A stretch of 56,920 bases of DNA. Origin: Candidatus Acetothermia bacterium (lineage in GTDB: Bacteria > Bipolaricaulota > Bipolaricaulia > UBA7950). Made by a program: the position numbers and the translations under genes. Location: positions 1 through 56,920 of the forward strand of contig JAJHSB010000033.1 in the NCBI GenBank assembly GCA_022684035.1, in the 5' to 3' direction. Of the stretch, positions 48,566 to 56,920 are shown one piece after another; within the stretch, counting starts at the first letter, position 1; each line of letters starts with the position of its first letter. Under the pieces are notes generated by a model that was not told where the DNA came from, made no database searches, and worked only from the letters and a program-made list of their open reading frames with translations.

Positions 48566-49681
48566 GTGAAAATAACATTAAGCGCAATCAAAGCAGATAT
48601 TGGCAGTATTGGAGGACATATTGCCCCCAGTGTCGATCTCTTAATGGAAGTAGAAACATATATTGACAAAGCAGTAGGAGATCTGGTCTTCGACTATTTT
48701 ATCAGTAATATCGGTGATGATATCACAATCCTTCTTAGTCATGAGCACGGTTCAGATAGCGAAAAGATCCACCGGTTAGCGTGGGATGCGTTCCACGCTG
48801 GAACAGAGGTTGCTAAAGAACAAGGCTTGTACGGAGCAGGGCAAGATTTGCTTGCCGACTCATTCGCCGGGAATATTTGCGGGTTGGGCCCTGGAATCGC
48901 TGAGATGACCTTTGACGAGCGGGAGAATGAGCCGTTCCTCCTCATAGCCGCAGATAAAACAGAGCCGGGAGCATTCAACTTGCCTCTTTATCTGGGATTT
49001 GCTGATCCGATGTATAACTCCGGCCTAATCCTCGCGCCGGCGATGAGCAAAGGTTTCTCTTTTACCGTGATCGATGTCTCACACATAAAGGGTGATCGAG
49101 TGATCGAACTGGTAACCCCGGAAGAGATGTACGATCTCGTTGCGCTATTACGTGATAATGGTCGTTTCGTCGTAGAATCGATTCATACGCGTACTACCGG
49201 CGAGCAAGTTGTGGCGTGCAGTACTACTCGTCTACGGAACATCGCCGGCAAATATGTCGGTAAAGATGATCCTATTATGCTCATTCGCACGCAGAAAGAT
49301 TTTCCCGCTACTGGAGAGATCATTGCACCGTATGAAATCGGCCATCTTGTGGCAGGTTCTATGCGTGGTAGTCACACCGGGCCATTGATGCCGGTAAAGG
49401 GAGGCAGTGGAATATCCTTCTTCGATGGACCGCCGAGTGTCTCTTGCCTGGCGTTTTGCGTTCACAATGGAATTCTCACTGAACCAAGCGATCTCTTTGA
49501 ACATCCCTACTGGGACTGGGTGAGAAATAATATTTGCACCAAAGCACATGAGATCAGACGACAGGGGTTCTCCGGCGCAGCGATGCTCCCTTACTCGGAC
49601 TTAGAGTATGGAGGTATCACTAAGCGGATGAAAGAATTGGAAAATAAGTTTACAGTAAGAAGCCAACGAGTATTGACCTGA
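48566..49681 (+). CDS. Fructose-1,6-bisphosphate aldolase/phosphatase (bifunctional, archaeal-type FBPA)
   Basis: ITLSAIKADIGSIGGHIAPS, ISNIGDDITILLSHEHGSDSEKIHRLAWDAF, GAGQDLLADSFAGNICGLGPGIAEM; GTG start. Confidence 0.9.
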   Translation: MKITLSAIKADIGSIGGHIAPSVDLLMEVETYIDKAVGDLVFDYFISNIGDDITILLSHEHGSDSEKIHRLAWDAFHAGTEVAKEQGLYGAGQDLLADSFAGNICGLGPGIAEMTFDERENEPFLLIAADKTEPGAFNLPLYLGFADPMYNSGLILAPAMSKGFSFTVIDVSHIKGDRVIELVTPEEMYDLVALLRDNGRFVVESIHTRTTGEQVVACSTTRLRNIAGKYVGKDDPIMLIRTQKDFPATGEIIAPYEIGHLVAGSMRGSHTGPLMPVKGGSGISFFDGPPSVSCLAFCVHNGILTEPSDLFEHPYWDWVRNNICTKAHEIRRQGFSGAAMLPYSDLEYGGITKRMKELENKFTVRSQRVLT

Positions 49682-49717
49682 TATCGCACTATTGCAATAC
49701 GCAAAGTTAGAATAAAC

Positions 49718-49990
49718 GGATCATCTCCAAAAAAGTTGGTAAGATCATGAGGATTCGAGGGGTCAAGGGGTCAAGGGGTCAAGCGGAATACTTGAACCCT
49801 TGAATCCTCGAACCATATATATAGCTTATGGTTCAAACTGCGAATTAGAAACTCAAATACTGCTATCTGGAGATTTAGGTTATATTAAAGCTGAAGAGAA
49901 ATTAAAGAAACTTCAGGTAGATATAGGAGAAGTTGAAAGAATCCTTAAGGCACTAATAAAATTCTTAGAAAATAAGCCCTTGAATCCTTT
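49718..49990 (+). mobile_element. Remnant of an S23/four-helix-bundle-protein element (copy 2), fused in frame to hpt
   Basis: Starts GGATCATCTCCAAAAAAGTTGGTAAGATCATGAGGATTCGAGGGG (inverse of copy 1); encodes TIYIAYGSNCELETQILLSGDLGYIKAEEKLKKLQVDIGEVERILKALIKFLENKPLNP, the C-terminal half of an S23/IVP-type protein; bounded by CCCTTGAATCC. Confidence 0.7.
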
Positions 49991-50012
49991 CTATCTATAT
50001 TGGGAGAAAACG

Positions 50013-50573
50013 ATGCATGAACGGATGGAGCGGATTCTCTTCACCGCGGAGACTATCCAAAGACGAGTACAGGATATTGGCAAAGCAATATCCTCTGATT
50101 ATCAAGCTACGGGAGCAGCGAAAGATCGAGAAGGCCGTCCGCTAATTGCAGTTTGCATCCTCCAGGGAGCGGTAATGTTCATGGCAGATCTGATGCGCGC
50201 AATTGAAATCCCAGTGGAGTACGATTTTATGTCGATCTCCTCATACGGCAACTCTACCTCTCCCGGGGCAGTTCGGCTACTGCAAGATCTATCTCATCCC
50301 ATCACCGGACGTGATGTGCTGGTTGTGGAAGATATTATCGATACTGGATTTACCGCTAACTACATTAAACGCGGCTTATTGGCTCGTAACCCAGCATCAT
50401 TCCGTATCTGTACTTTGTTGGATAAGCCATTTCGCCGGGAAGAGGCAATCAAAATGGACTATGTCGGCTTCTTCCTCGAAGAAGATCTGTTCGTCGTCGG
50501 CTATGGCATGGATTATGCCGGAATATATCGTAACTTTCCCCATATCGCTCTCCTTAAACCAGAGTACAGGTGA
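50013..50573 (+). CDS. hpt: Hypoxanthine (guanine) phosphoribosyltransferase
   Basis: MERILFTAETIQRRVQDIGKAISSDY...VCILQGAVMFMADLMRAI...VLVVEDIIDTGFT. Start MHERMERI at 50013 rather than the fused upstream start. Confidence 0.9.
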   Translation: MHERMERILFTAETIQRRVQDIGKAISSDYQATGAAKDREGRPLIAVCILQGAVMFMADLMRAIEIPVEYDFMSISSYGNSTSPGAVRLLQDLSHPITGRDVLVVEDIIDTGFTANYIKRGLLARNPASFRICTLLDKPFRREEAIKMDYVGFFLEEDLFVVGYGMDYAGIYRNFPHIALLKPEYR

Positions 50574-50588
50574 GAGGGGAAATTACTC

Positions 50589-51593
50589 ATGGAACGTTCA
50601 ATATACACACTGGGAATTGAAACATCTTGTGATGAGACTGCGATAGCGATCCTACGCAACGAAACTGATATCTTAGCCAATATTGTCTATTCTCAAGCCG
50701 GGCTGCATGCAAAATACGGTGGAGTCGTGCCTGAGATCGCCTCTCGTAACCACTTACGTAAACTCCCTTATTTGGTGAAAGAAGGGCTGGAACACGCCAA
50801 GATAAAGTTCAGCGATCTTTCCCTCGTTGCCGCTACTTACGGACCCGGGCTTGTCGGTCCGCTCCTTGTCGGACTCTCGGCCGCGAAAGGGATCGCCTGC
50901 GGAAGTGGAGCAGCCTTCTTAGGAGTCAATCATTTAGAAGGACATATCTTCTCCCATCGGCTCGCCTATCCGACAGTCAAGCCGCCGTTTTTAGTATTGA
51001 TCGTATCGGGTGGTCATACTAGTTTAGTGGAAGTAAAACGGTATGGTGAATATCAACCGATCGGCGCAACACGTGATGACGCTGCTGGAGAGGTGTTAGA
51101 CAAAGTAGGAAAGATGCTCGGCCTTGATTATCCAGCCGGCAAAGAGATCGACAAACTGGCGATAGCAGGTGACCAATCAACGATCCGCTTTCCTCGACCG
51201 ATGTTAGGTGACACCGGGTTTGATTTTAGTTTTTCTGGTCTGAAGACCGCTACTGCTTACTACCTGCGCGAAAATCCAACCTTTAAAGTAGAAGATGTTG
51301 CTGCTTCGTTTTTAGCCGCTGTGATCGATGTCCTCGTTGACAAAACATTGAAAGCTGCTCGTCGCTACAAACTGACACAGATTGCCGTTGTGGGGGGTGT
51401 GGCAGCGAATTCACTATTGCGCCGGAGATTAACTGCACATGGGAAACGATTCGGCATTCAGCCTTTCTTCCCTCCACTTGATCTGTGTACTGATAATGGA
51501 GCGATGATCGCAGCGACCGCAGTATTCCGATACATTCATCTTAATGAACAGCACGATCCGTCGTTGGAACCGGCTCCATCTTTGGAGTTTTAG
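50589..51593 (+). CDS. tsaD: tRNA N6-adenosine threonylcarbamoyltransferase TsaD
   Basis: TLGIETSCDETAIAIL, VPEIASRNHLRKLP, GVNHLEGHIFSHRL, LIVSGGHTSLVEV. Confidence 0.95.
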   Translation: MERSIYTLGIETSCDETAIAILRNETDILANIVYSQAGLHAKYGGVVPEIASRNHLRKLPYLVKEGLEHAKIKFSDLSLVAATYGPGLVGPLLVGLSAAKGIACGSGAAFLGVNHLEGHIFSHRLAYPTVKPPFLVLIVSGGHTSLVEVKRYGEYQPIGATRDDAAGEVLDKVGKMLGLDYPAGKEIDKLAIAGDQSTIRFPRPMLGDTGFDFSFSGLKTATAYYLRENPTFKVEDVAASFLAAVIDVLVDKTLKAARRYKLTQIAVVGGVAANSLLRRRLTAHGKRFGIQPFFPPLDLCTDNGAMIAATAVFRYIHLNEQHDPSLEPAPSLEF

Positions 51594-51615
51594 TCACTTT
51601 TATTTGGAGGTAACT

Positions 51616-51951
51616 ATGTTAGCAGAGTTCAGTATCGTCCCGCTCGGAAAGGGAGAGAGTTTAAGTAAAGATGTAGCAGTAGTTCTCGATCTGGTTGACA
51701 GAAGCGGGCTCTCCTACCAATTTACTGCTATGGGAACGATCGTGGAAGGAGAATTTGATGAAGTCTTCGCTCTGATTAAAGATTGTCATACAGCGATGCG
51801 CCAACAAGCGAACCGTGTCCTTACTACTATCCGGATCGACGACCGTGCAAACGCGTCGGGACGCATGGAAGCCAAAACAAGGAAAGTAGAAGATAGGCTG
51901 GCCAAAAAACTCGTTACCTCTCCTTTATCTCGGGATCAGAGAGAAATTTAA
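51616..51951 (+). CDS. MTH1187/YqgV family thiamine-binding-like protein
   Basis: EFSIVPLGKGESLSKDVAVVLDLVDRSGLSYQFTAMGTIVEGEFDEVFALIKDCHTAM...RVLTTIRIDDR. Confidence 0.85.
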   Translation: MLAEFSIVPLGKGESLSKDVAVVLDLVDRSGLSYQFTAMGTIVEGEFDEVFALIKDCHTAMRQQANRVLTTIRIDDRANASGRMEAKTRKVEDRLAKKLVTSPLSRDQREI

Positions 51952-52078
51952 TTTATACCATAACTGGTAAGAGCCTGATCAGAGAACGACCGCATGATAT
52001 TAATCTATCGATGGCGGAAGTCTTTGCAAATAGAATAATCACTCCTTAAGTTCGTACAATAGTGCGGGTAATAACTAT

Positions 52079-53321
52079 GTGGAAGAGAGAATGGAAGAGA
52101 AACGAGTTTATACTGTATCACAATTAAACCAGGACGCGCGGCAATTACTCGAAAGCAACTTCGGTGCATTATGGTTGGAAGGAGAGATATCGAACCTAAG
52201 ACGTGCTCCATCCGGCCATCTTTATTTTACCCTCAAAGATGAGAGCTCGGAAATCGCCGTAGTTAAATTCGGGGGCAATAGAGCCTTTTCATCTCCGATC
52301 AAGGCCGGTCTTTCAGTCCTCGCGTACGGGTATTTGACGATCTATCACCCGCGCGGTCGTTATCAGTTCATCGCATCGTTAATCAAGCCGGCCGGCGTTG
52401 GACAACTGCAACTCCAATTTGAGCAATTGAAAGCTAAACTCCACAAAGAAGGATTATTTGCGCCTGAACTGAAAGCAAAACTTCCTGTGCTACCCCGCTG
52501 TATCGGAGTGATAACTTCAAGTACAGGAGCAGCAGTCAGAGATGTGATCTCCATTCTTTCCCGCCGTGCGCCGATAGTGGATATCTTCCTCTTTGAAACA
52601 TCGGTGCAAGGAGAAGAAGCGATCGATCAGATTATTGCCGCTCTCGATGCTGCCCAGCGATTCAGTGCGACAACGATGCCGCTCGATCTATTAATTCTAA
52701 CTCGTGGTGGCGGATCACTGGAGGATTTAGCGCCGTTTAACAGCGAGCCAGTGGCACGGGCAATTTTCGCATCTACCATTCCAATAATCGCAGCGATCGG
52801 GCATGAGATCGATTTTACGATTGCCGATTTTGTAGCTGATCTGCGTGCGCCTAACACCATCAGCCGCAGCCGAGCTTGCTGTTCCTGACCAGCATGCGTT
52901 ACGCGACCGGCTATCCCAGCTAACAGCAATGCTTAATAGAACGATAACTGATCACCTTACCCGTCGTTACAAAACGCTGGATGATAATTTACACCGCTAT
53001 ATATTCCGGTTTCCCTTACGCAAGATATATGATGAGCAACAACGGCTCGATCTGCTCGGTGATCGGATCAGTCGGGCGTTACGAGAAAGACTGCGCAGAC
53101 ACGCTCAGAAGCGAGAGCAACTGGAAGAAGTTTTGCGCATCGCCGATCCCTATGGGCCGCTGCGGCGCGGTTATTCACTCACCTTTCGCGTTGGGAGCAA
53201 CAAACCACTTATCAGTGCCGATGAAATTAGTCCTGGAGAATACATAACAACACAGCTTTATAAAGGACGACTGACTGCTCAGATAGAGGAGGTGCTCAAT
53301 AATAGCTACACAGAACGATAA
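52079..53321 (+). pseudogene. xseA: Exodeoxyribonuclease VII large subunit, interrupted by a 1-nt frameshift
   Basis: ORF 52079..52888 (YTVSQLNQDARQLLESNFGALWLEGEISN...LTRGGGSLEDL) and ORF 52845..53321 join if one A of AA at 52853-52854 is removed, restoring DLRAPTPSAAAELAVPDQ. Confidence 0.88.
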
Positions 53322-53328
53322 TCCACAA

Positions 53329-53547
53329 GTGAAGATCAAGATAGATGAATCACTGACCCGATTGGAAGAGATTACAAAGCGACTGGAAGAGGAGGCATTG
53401 CCACTTGAAGAGGCGTTGGAGCTATTTGCCGCCGGCGTGCAGATCGCTGCTGCGGTAAAGAAAGAACTGGAGAGAGCAAAGACGACGATTCGACAAGTAG
53501 TGGAAGAGAGTGATGGTCTCTTCTCGCTGGCAGAGTTTGATATATAG
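53329..53547 (+). CDS. xseB: Exodeoxyribonuclease VII small subunit
   Basis: ESLTRLEEITKRLEEEALPLEEALELFAAGVQIAAAVKKELERAKTTI. Confidence 0.88.
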   Translation: MKIKIDESLTRLEEITKRLEEEALPLEEALELFAAGVQIAAAVKKELERAKTTIRQVVEESDGLFSLAEFDI

Positions 53548-53742
53548 CTTAGGGAGGAAGAGGGTAGGGTAAAGAGAGTGACAGCCAACAGTCAAACGAG
53601 AGGTAAGACGGTCAGAGCGGTCAAAGGGTATAGATCAGGGATTAGCTTGTTTGCTCATACTTAACCGCCCAACTGCTCACCTCCTTTCTGGCCCGTTTGG
53701 GTTAGAATTTAACAATAGTTAATTGTTGGAGACAAAAAGAAG

Positions 53743-54690
53743 ATGAATACACGACAATATGATCTAATCATCATCGGAGCTGGGCCAGCCGGGCTGACTG
53801 CCGCTATTTACGCCGGACGAGCGTTGCTCAATACATTATTGCTGGAACGCACCCTTCCAGGCGGTCAACTGAACGAGACCGACTACGTAGAGAATTTTCC
53901 TGGGTTTGAAGAGAAGATTGCCGGCCCACAGTTGATGGGACAAATGAAACGTCAGGCAGAGCGCTTCGGAGTTAAAATCGAAATTGCCGCTGTCACAGCT
54001 ATCGCCGCAGAAGGGGAATCACTCTCGGTGACGAGCGATAGAGGGACTTATTTTACCCGTACGATTATCGTTGCTACTGGCACAAGGCCGCGTGAACTTG
54101 TTGCCGCTGGAGCGGCTAAATTCAAAGGTCGCGGTCTCTCCTACTGTGCTACCTGCGATGGTTATTTCTTCCGTAATAAAGATGTTTTGGAAGTAGGAGC
54201 AGGTGACGCCGGCTTAACTGCAGCATTATTCTTAAGTAAATTAGTAAAATCAGTAGGAATCGTAGTCCGCCACCCGCAACATGATCCTAATGCGTTGCGC
54301 GCTGCACCGCTACTTCGCCAACGGGCGGAAGAGAACCCCAAAGTATATTTCGTGTGGAATAAAGTGATCACAGAAGTACTGGGAGAAACCCATCTCAAAG
54401 CAGTTAAATTACAGGATTTGGCAACCGGTAAAGAAGAAATCATGACAACTGACGGAGTATTTGTGAATATCGGTCATATTCCTGCCACTGACTTTCTCCG
54501 CGGGACCCTGGCGCTCGATGAATCAGGGTATATTATTACTGACGACAAGTTGCAGACGAATATTCCGGGAGTCTTTGCTGCTGGCGATATTCGCAGTTGG
54601 GCAAATCGCTATGCTCAAGCCGTCGTCGCTGCAAGCGACGGTGCCGTAGCCGCGATTGAAGTAGAGAAATACCTTGCCAATCGCCGTTGA
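53743..54690 (+). CDS. Thioredoxin reductase-like (TrxB family) FAD protein with CATC redox motif
   Basis: DLIIIGAGPAGLTAAIYAGRALLNTLLLE...CATCDGYFFRNKDVLEVGAGDAG...GVFAAGDIR. Confidence 0.88.
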   Translation: MNTRQYDLIIIGAGPAGLTAAIYAGRALLNTLLLERTLPGGQLNETDYVENFPGFEEKIAGPQLMGQMKRQAERFGVKIEIAAVTAIAAEGESLSVTSDRGTYFTRTIIVATGTRPRELVAAGAAKFKGRGLSYCATCDGYFFRNKDVLEVGAGDAGLTAALFLSKLVKSVGIVVRHPQHDPNALRAAPLLRQRAEENPKVYFVWNKVITEVLGETHLKAVKLQDLATGKEEIMTTDGVFVNIGHIPATDFLRGTLALDESGYIITDDKLQTNIPGVFAAGDIRSWANRYAQAVVAASDGAVAAIEVEKYLANRR

Positions 54691-54810
54691 AAATTAGCTC
54701 CTCGCTTCGCTCAGAACTTAGACTCATAATGACGTCTCTGCATGCGAAGAGGCCCCGCCAGGCGGCGCGGCGTTGCCCGTACATGTTATTTCGTGACTCA
54801 TGACTATAGC

Positions 54811-56337
54811 TTATAGAGCGGCAAGAGCGTAAATAACACCGAGGAATCCAATAATAGTCAAGGCGAAAACTAGTTTTTCCGACATCTTTCCACCTTGTCC
54901 CATTGCCTTGCCGAAAGTAAAAAAGACCATTGGGTGCACTAAAAAAGGCATGGCAAAGATAAAGGGGATCAACTCAGCTCCTTCTGGGCCAAACATCCCT
55001 CCATGCAGTGCGGCAAATAACCCAAAGTGAGATAGGGCAGAAGATTGGCTCATCGCAGCGTGTGCAAGCGGCATTGCAGCAAAGTGTAAGAGTAAAAGAC
55101 CGCCGAACATCGCGCATAATTGCCAACCAAAGGAGAACTGCATTAACCCCTTTACTTCAGTATCATCGTCATCGTTAGCTTTGCGAAGAGTCTTTAGAGC
55201 TATTATCGTTAAAATGATGCCACCCAATACAACGGCCAGTGACGGCCAGAGCATCAGAGAACCTCTACCAATACTCGCTGCCAAGATTGAAAATACGAAA
55301 ACATGACCGAAAAATGGTATGTTAATCATGATCGGGGCTCGATTGGCAGCTGTCGTCCCAAAATCTCCCGCAGTACAAGCTCCGGTTAGACCGGCATGAG
55401 ACAGAGATCCTGCCATCCCCGGCGCGAGATTGCGGACATGGTTTGCTTTACCTAAAACTATCAATAGCGCAATGCCACCGAACATCCAGAGTATCTGACC
55501 AAAGAATCCGTATGCGATTACTGAATGCATACCGACAATAGCAAAAACTTCACTGATCCGTGAGCCGCCGACCAAGAAATTACCCGCTAAAACCACCGGG
55601 ATCCCGGCGAATAATAATGATTTAATGGTCGGGCCAAACCGCCATTTATACAAAATTGCTCCCAAAGAGACCGACCCGATCATTACGAAGAAGATCTGTG
55701 GAAGCGGAATGATTGGCTTAATCCATACAGCCGTCCAATAAGAAAGGACCAATATTATGACGACGCCAATGATCTCTACAATCCCTTTTTTGAAATACAA
55801 CCGTTTATCGGTTATGGAAGCCTTGCTGTCGATTAAGATGACCGCTCCGGCTAAACAGATATAGACAATAAGCGGATAATATTTGCTCAACCCAGCGGCT
55901 CCAACACCGAGAATCAAACGTTCCAACGCTTCAATACCCAGCAAAAGTAGCAACGCCTGTATAATGAAGACCAATTGGGTTCTCATAGTACCCAAGAAAG
56001 TTTCTTCCTGCGATGAGATGATCATCTCTTCTTGCTTGAATTTCATCTTGCCGAACAGCTTTCGCAATTCTTGCCCACCAACAAAAAAGACGACCGCCAA
56101 TGCAATGATCGCTGTTCCGCCGACCATCCCGATAATCGGAAATTCAGGCAATCCAATTCGGGATACACCGCCTTCCACCAGAAGAAACCCTGCGACAAGG
56201 CCGAAGATCACGATAATCAGTATCGGTGAATATCTAGTCCCTGTCACCACAGCCCGTGCAATAAGTACTACAGGCACCAACAGCATAAGAGCCAGCCATA
56301 GCTGGTTTAAAATTTGCAGATCAAGTATTGGTTCCAA
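54811..56337 (-). CDS. Polytopic membrane protein, possible organic-anion/glutamate-type transporter
   Basis: 508 aa, many predicted TM segments, re-entrant-loop-like GSLSHAGLTGACTAGDFGTTAANRAP; family not firmly recognised. Confidence 0.5.
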   Translation of the reverse strand: MEPILDLQILNQLWLALMLLVPVVLIARAVVTGTRYSPILIIVIFGLVAGFLLVEGGVSRIGLPEFPIIGMVGGTAIIALAVVFFVGGQELRKLFGKMKFKQEEMIISSQEETFLGTMRTQLVFIIQALLLLLGIEALERLILGVGAAGLSKYYPLIVYICLAGAVILIDSKASITDKRLYFKKGIVEIIGVVIILVLSYWTAVWIKPIIPLPQIFFVMIGSVSLGAILYKWRFGPTIKSLLFAGIPVVLAGNFLVGGSRISEVFAIVGMHSVIAYGFFGQILWMFGGIALLIVLGKANHVRNLAPGMAGSLSHAGLTGACTAGDFGTTAANRAPIMINIPFFGHVFVFSILAASIGRGSLMLWPSLAVVLGGIILTIIALKTLRKANDDDDTEVKGLMQFSFGWQLCAMFGGLLLLHFAAMPLAHAAMSQSSALSHFGLFAALHGGMFGPEGAELIPFIFAMPFLVHPMVFFTFGKAMGQGGKMSEKLVFALTIIGFLGVIYALAAL

Positions 56338-56665
56338 GACCGATTCAACTCCTTGTAAAAATATTAAGATTTCATATATCTGCTTCTATCAGGAAGAGTT
56401 TTTTCACTGTTAAGAATCAACGCTGATTTGTTCTAAGTTTTTAGTAGCCATAAACAAAATCTTCCATCATAAGATACTCACTACGATCACTTAAATTTCT
56501 ATAACTGTCCCAAATTATAACATCCACTCGTGCAAAATCTACCCTATCAGTTCACAGAACCCTGAATCCGTGAGGCTAGCTGGACTTTTCCTTGCATTTT
56601 GTATCTGAAACCTGCTATACGCAAGTGTGGGGAAGCCGCTGAAGACTTTCACCCTAAAGGTGAAG

Positions 56666-56920
56666 ATGCGTTTCGAGATAGTGCAGGGAGACGAACAACT
56701 TTCCAGTCATTCGGGCTTAGCCTTGATAGGTGCTATACTGGACAGGACCAATATTCGGGAGCGATTAGATAAGGTGGTGTTGCCGGGACATCCATTTCCG
56801 GAGATCAGCCACGGTGAGGTGGCTACAGCCATGATTGGGCTCATCTGCCTGGGCAAGCCCGACTTCGATGCTATCGAGCCCTTCCGTGGTGACCACTTCT
56901 TCGCTCAGTCGCTGGGCCTG
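56666..56920 (+). mobile_element. IS1380-family-like transposase, N-terminal part (cut by window end)
   Basis: Open-ended translation MRFEIVQGDEQLSSHSGLALIGAILDRTNIRERLDKVVLPGHPFPEISHGEVATAMIGLICLGKPDFDAIEPFRGDHFFAQSLGL fits the IS1380 N-terminal pattern. Confidence 0.72.

Noticed and set aside
49800-50573. Calling the 257-aa ORF as one Hpt protein
   Set aside because: N-terminal third is an S23-like remnant; the Hpt homology begins near 50013. The fusion is reported as a finding instead.

Overview
Bacterial chromosomal window, gene-dense on both strands, probably from an uncultured lineage (I assign no taxon). Left part: an open FMN-binding-domain protein, a periplasmic substrate-binding protein, a methyltransferase / UPF0104-type membrane protein / methyltransferase cassette convergent with feoAB, and an Hsp20 gene behind a CIRCE-like operator. 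These are followed by a DUF5693-like membrane protein, an FtsZ with an unusual N-terminal domain, and a split (R)-2-hydroxyacyl-CoA dehydratase activase pair. Middle: floA-nfeD, dppA-like M55 peptidase, a primary-type sigma factor, rlmN, ligA, an M42 peptidase, an ATP-cone/uridine-kinase-like fusion, an RF-1/ArfB-like protein, and a minus-strand alpha-glucan locus (ROK regulator, putative glycosidase, 1.5-kaa multidomain GH13, malE/F/G-like transporter, cytoplasmic GH13). Right part: DagK-like kinase, mutS, a decayed beta-helix gene, glmE-mal, FBP aldolase/phosphatase, hpt, tsaD, MTH1187-family protein, xseA (frameshifted)-xseB, a TrxB-like protein, a polytopic membrane protein, and the start of an IS1380-like transposase cut by the window edge. 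Most notable: (1) FtsZ with an N-terminal DnaA-domain-I/DnaX-tau-like module and a 60-bp linker duplication; (2) two nicotianamine-synthase-like methyltransferases flanking a flippase-like protein beside feoAB; (3) two inverted, internally deleted copies of an S23/four-helix-bundle element, one reading in frame into hpt; (4) several dispersed intergenic repeat families, including a 19-unit heptamer array; (5) two single-base frameshifts in otherwise conserved genes. All family calls come from reading the sequence; no database search was run.
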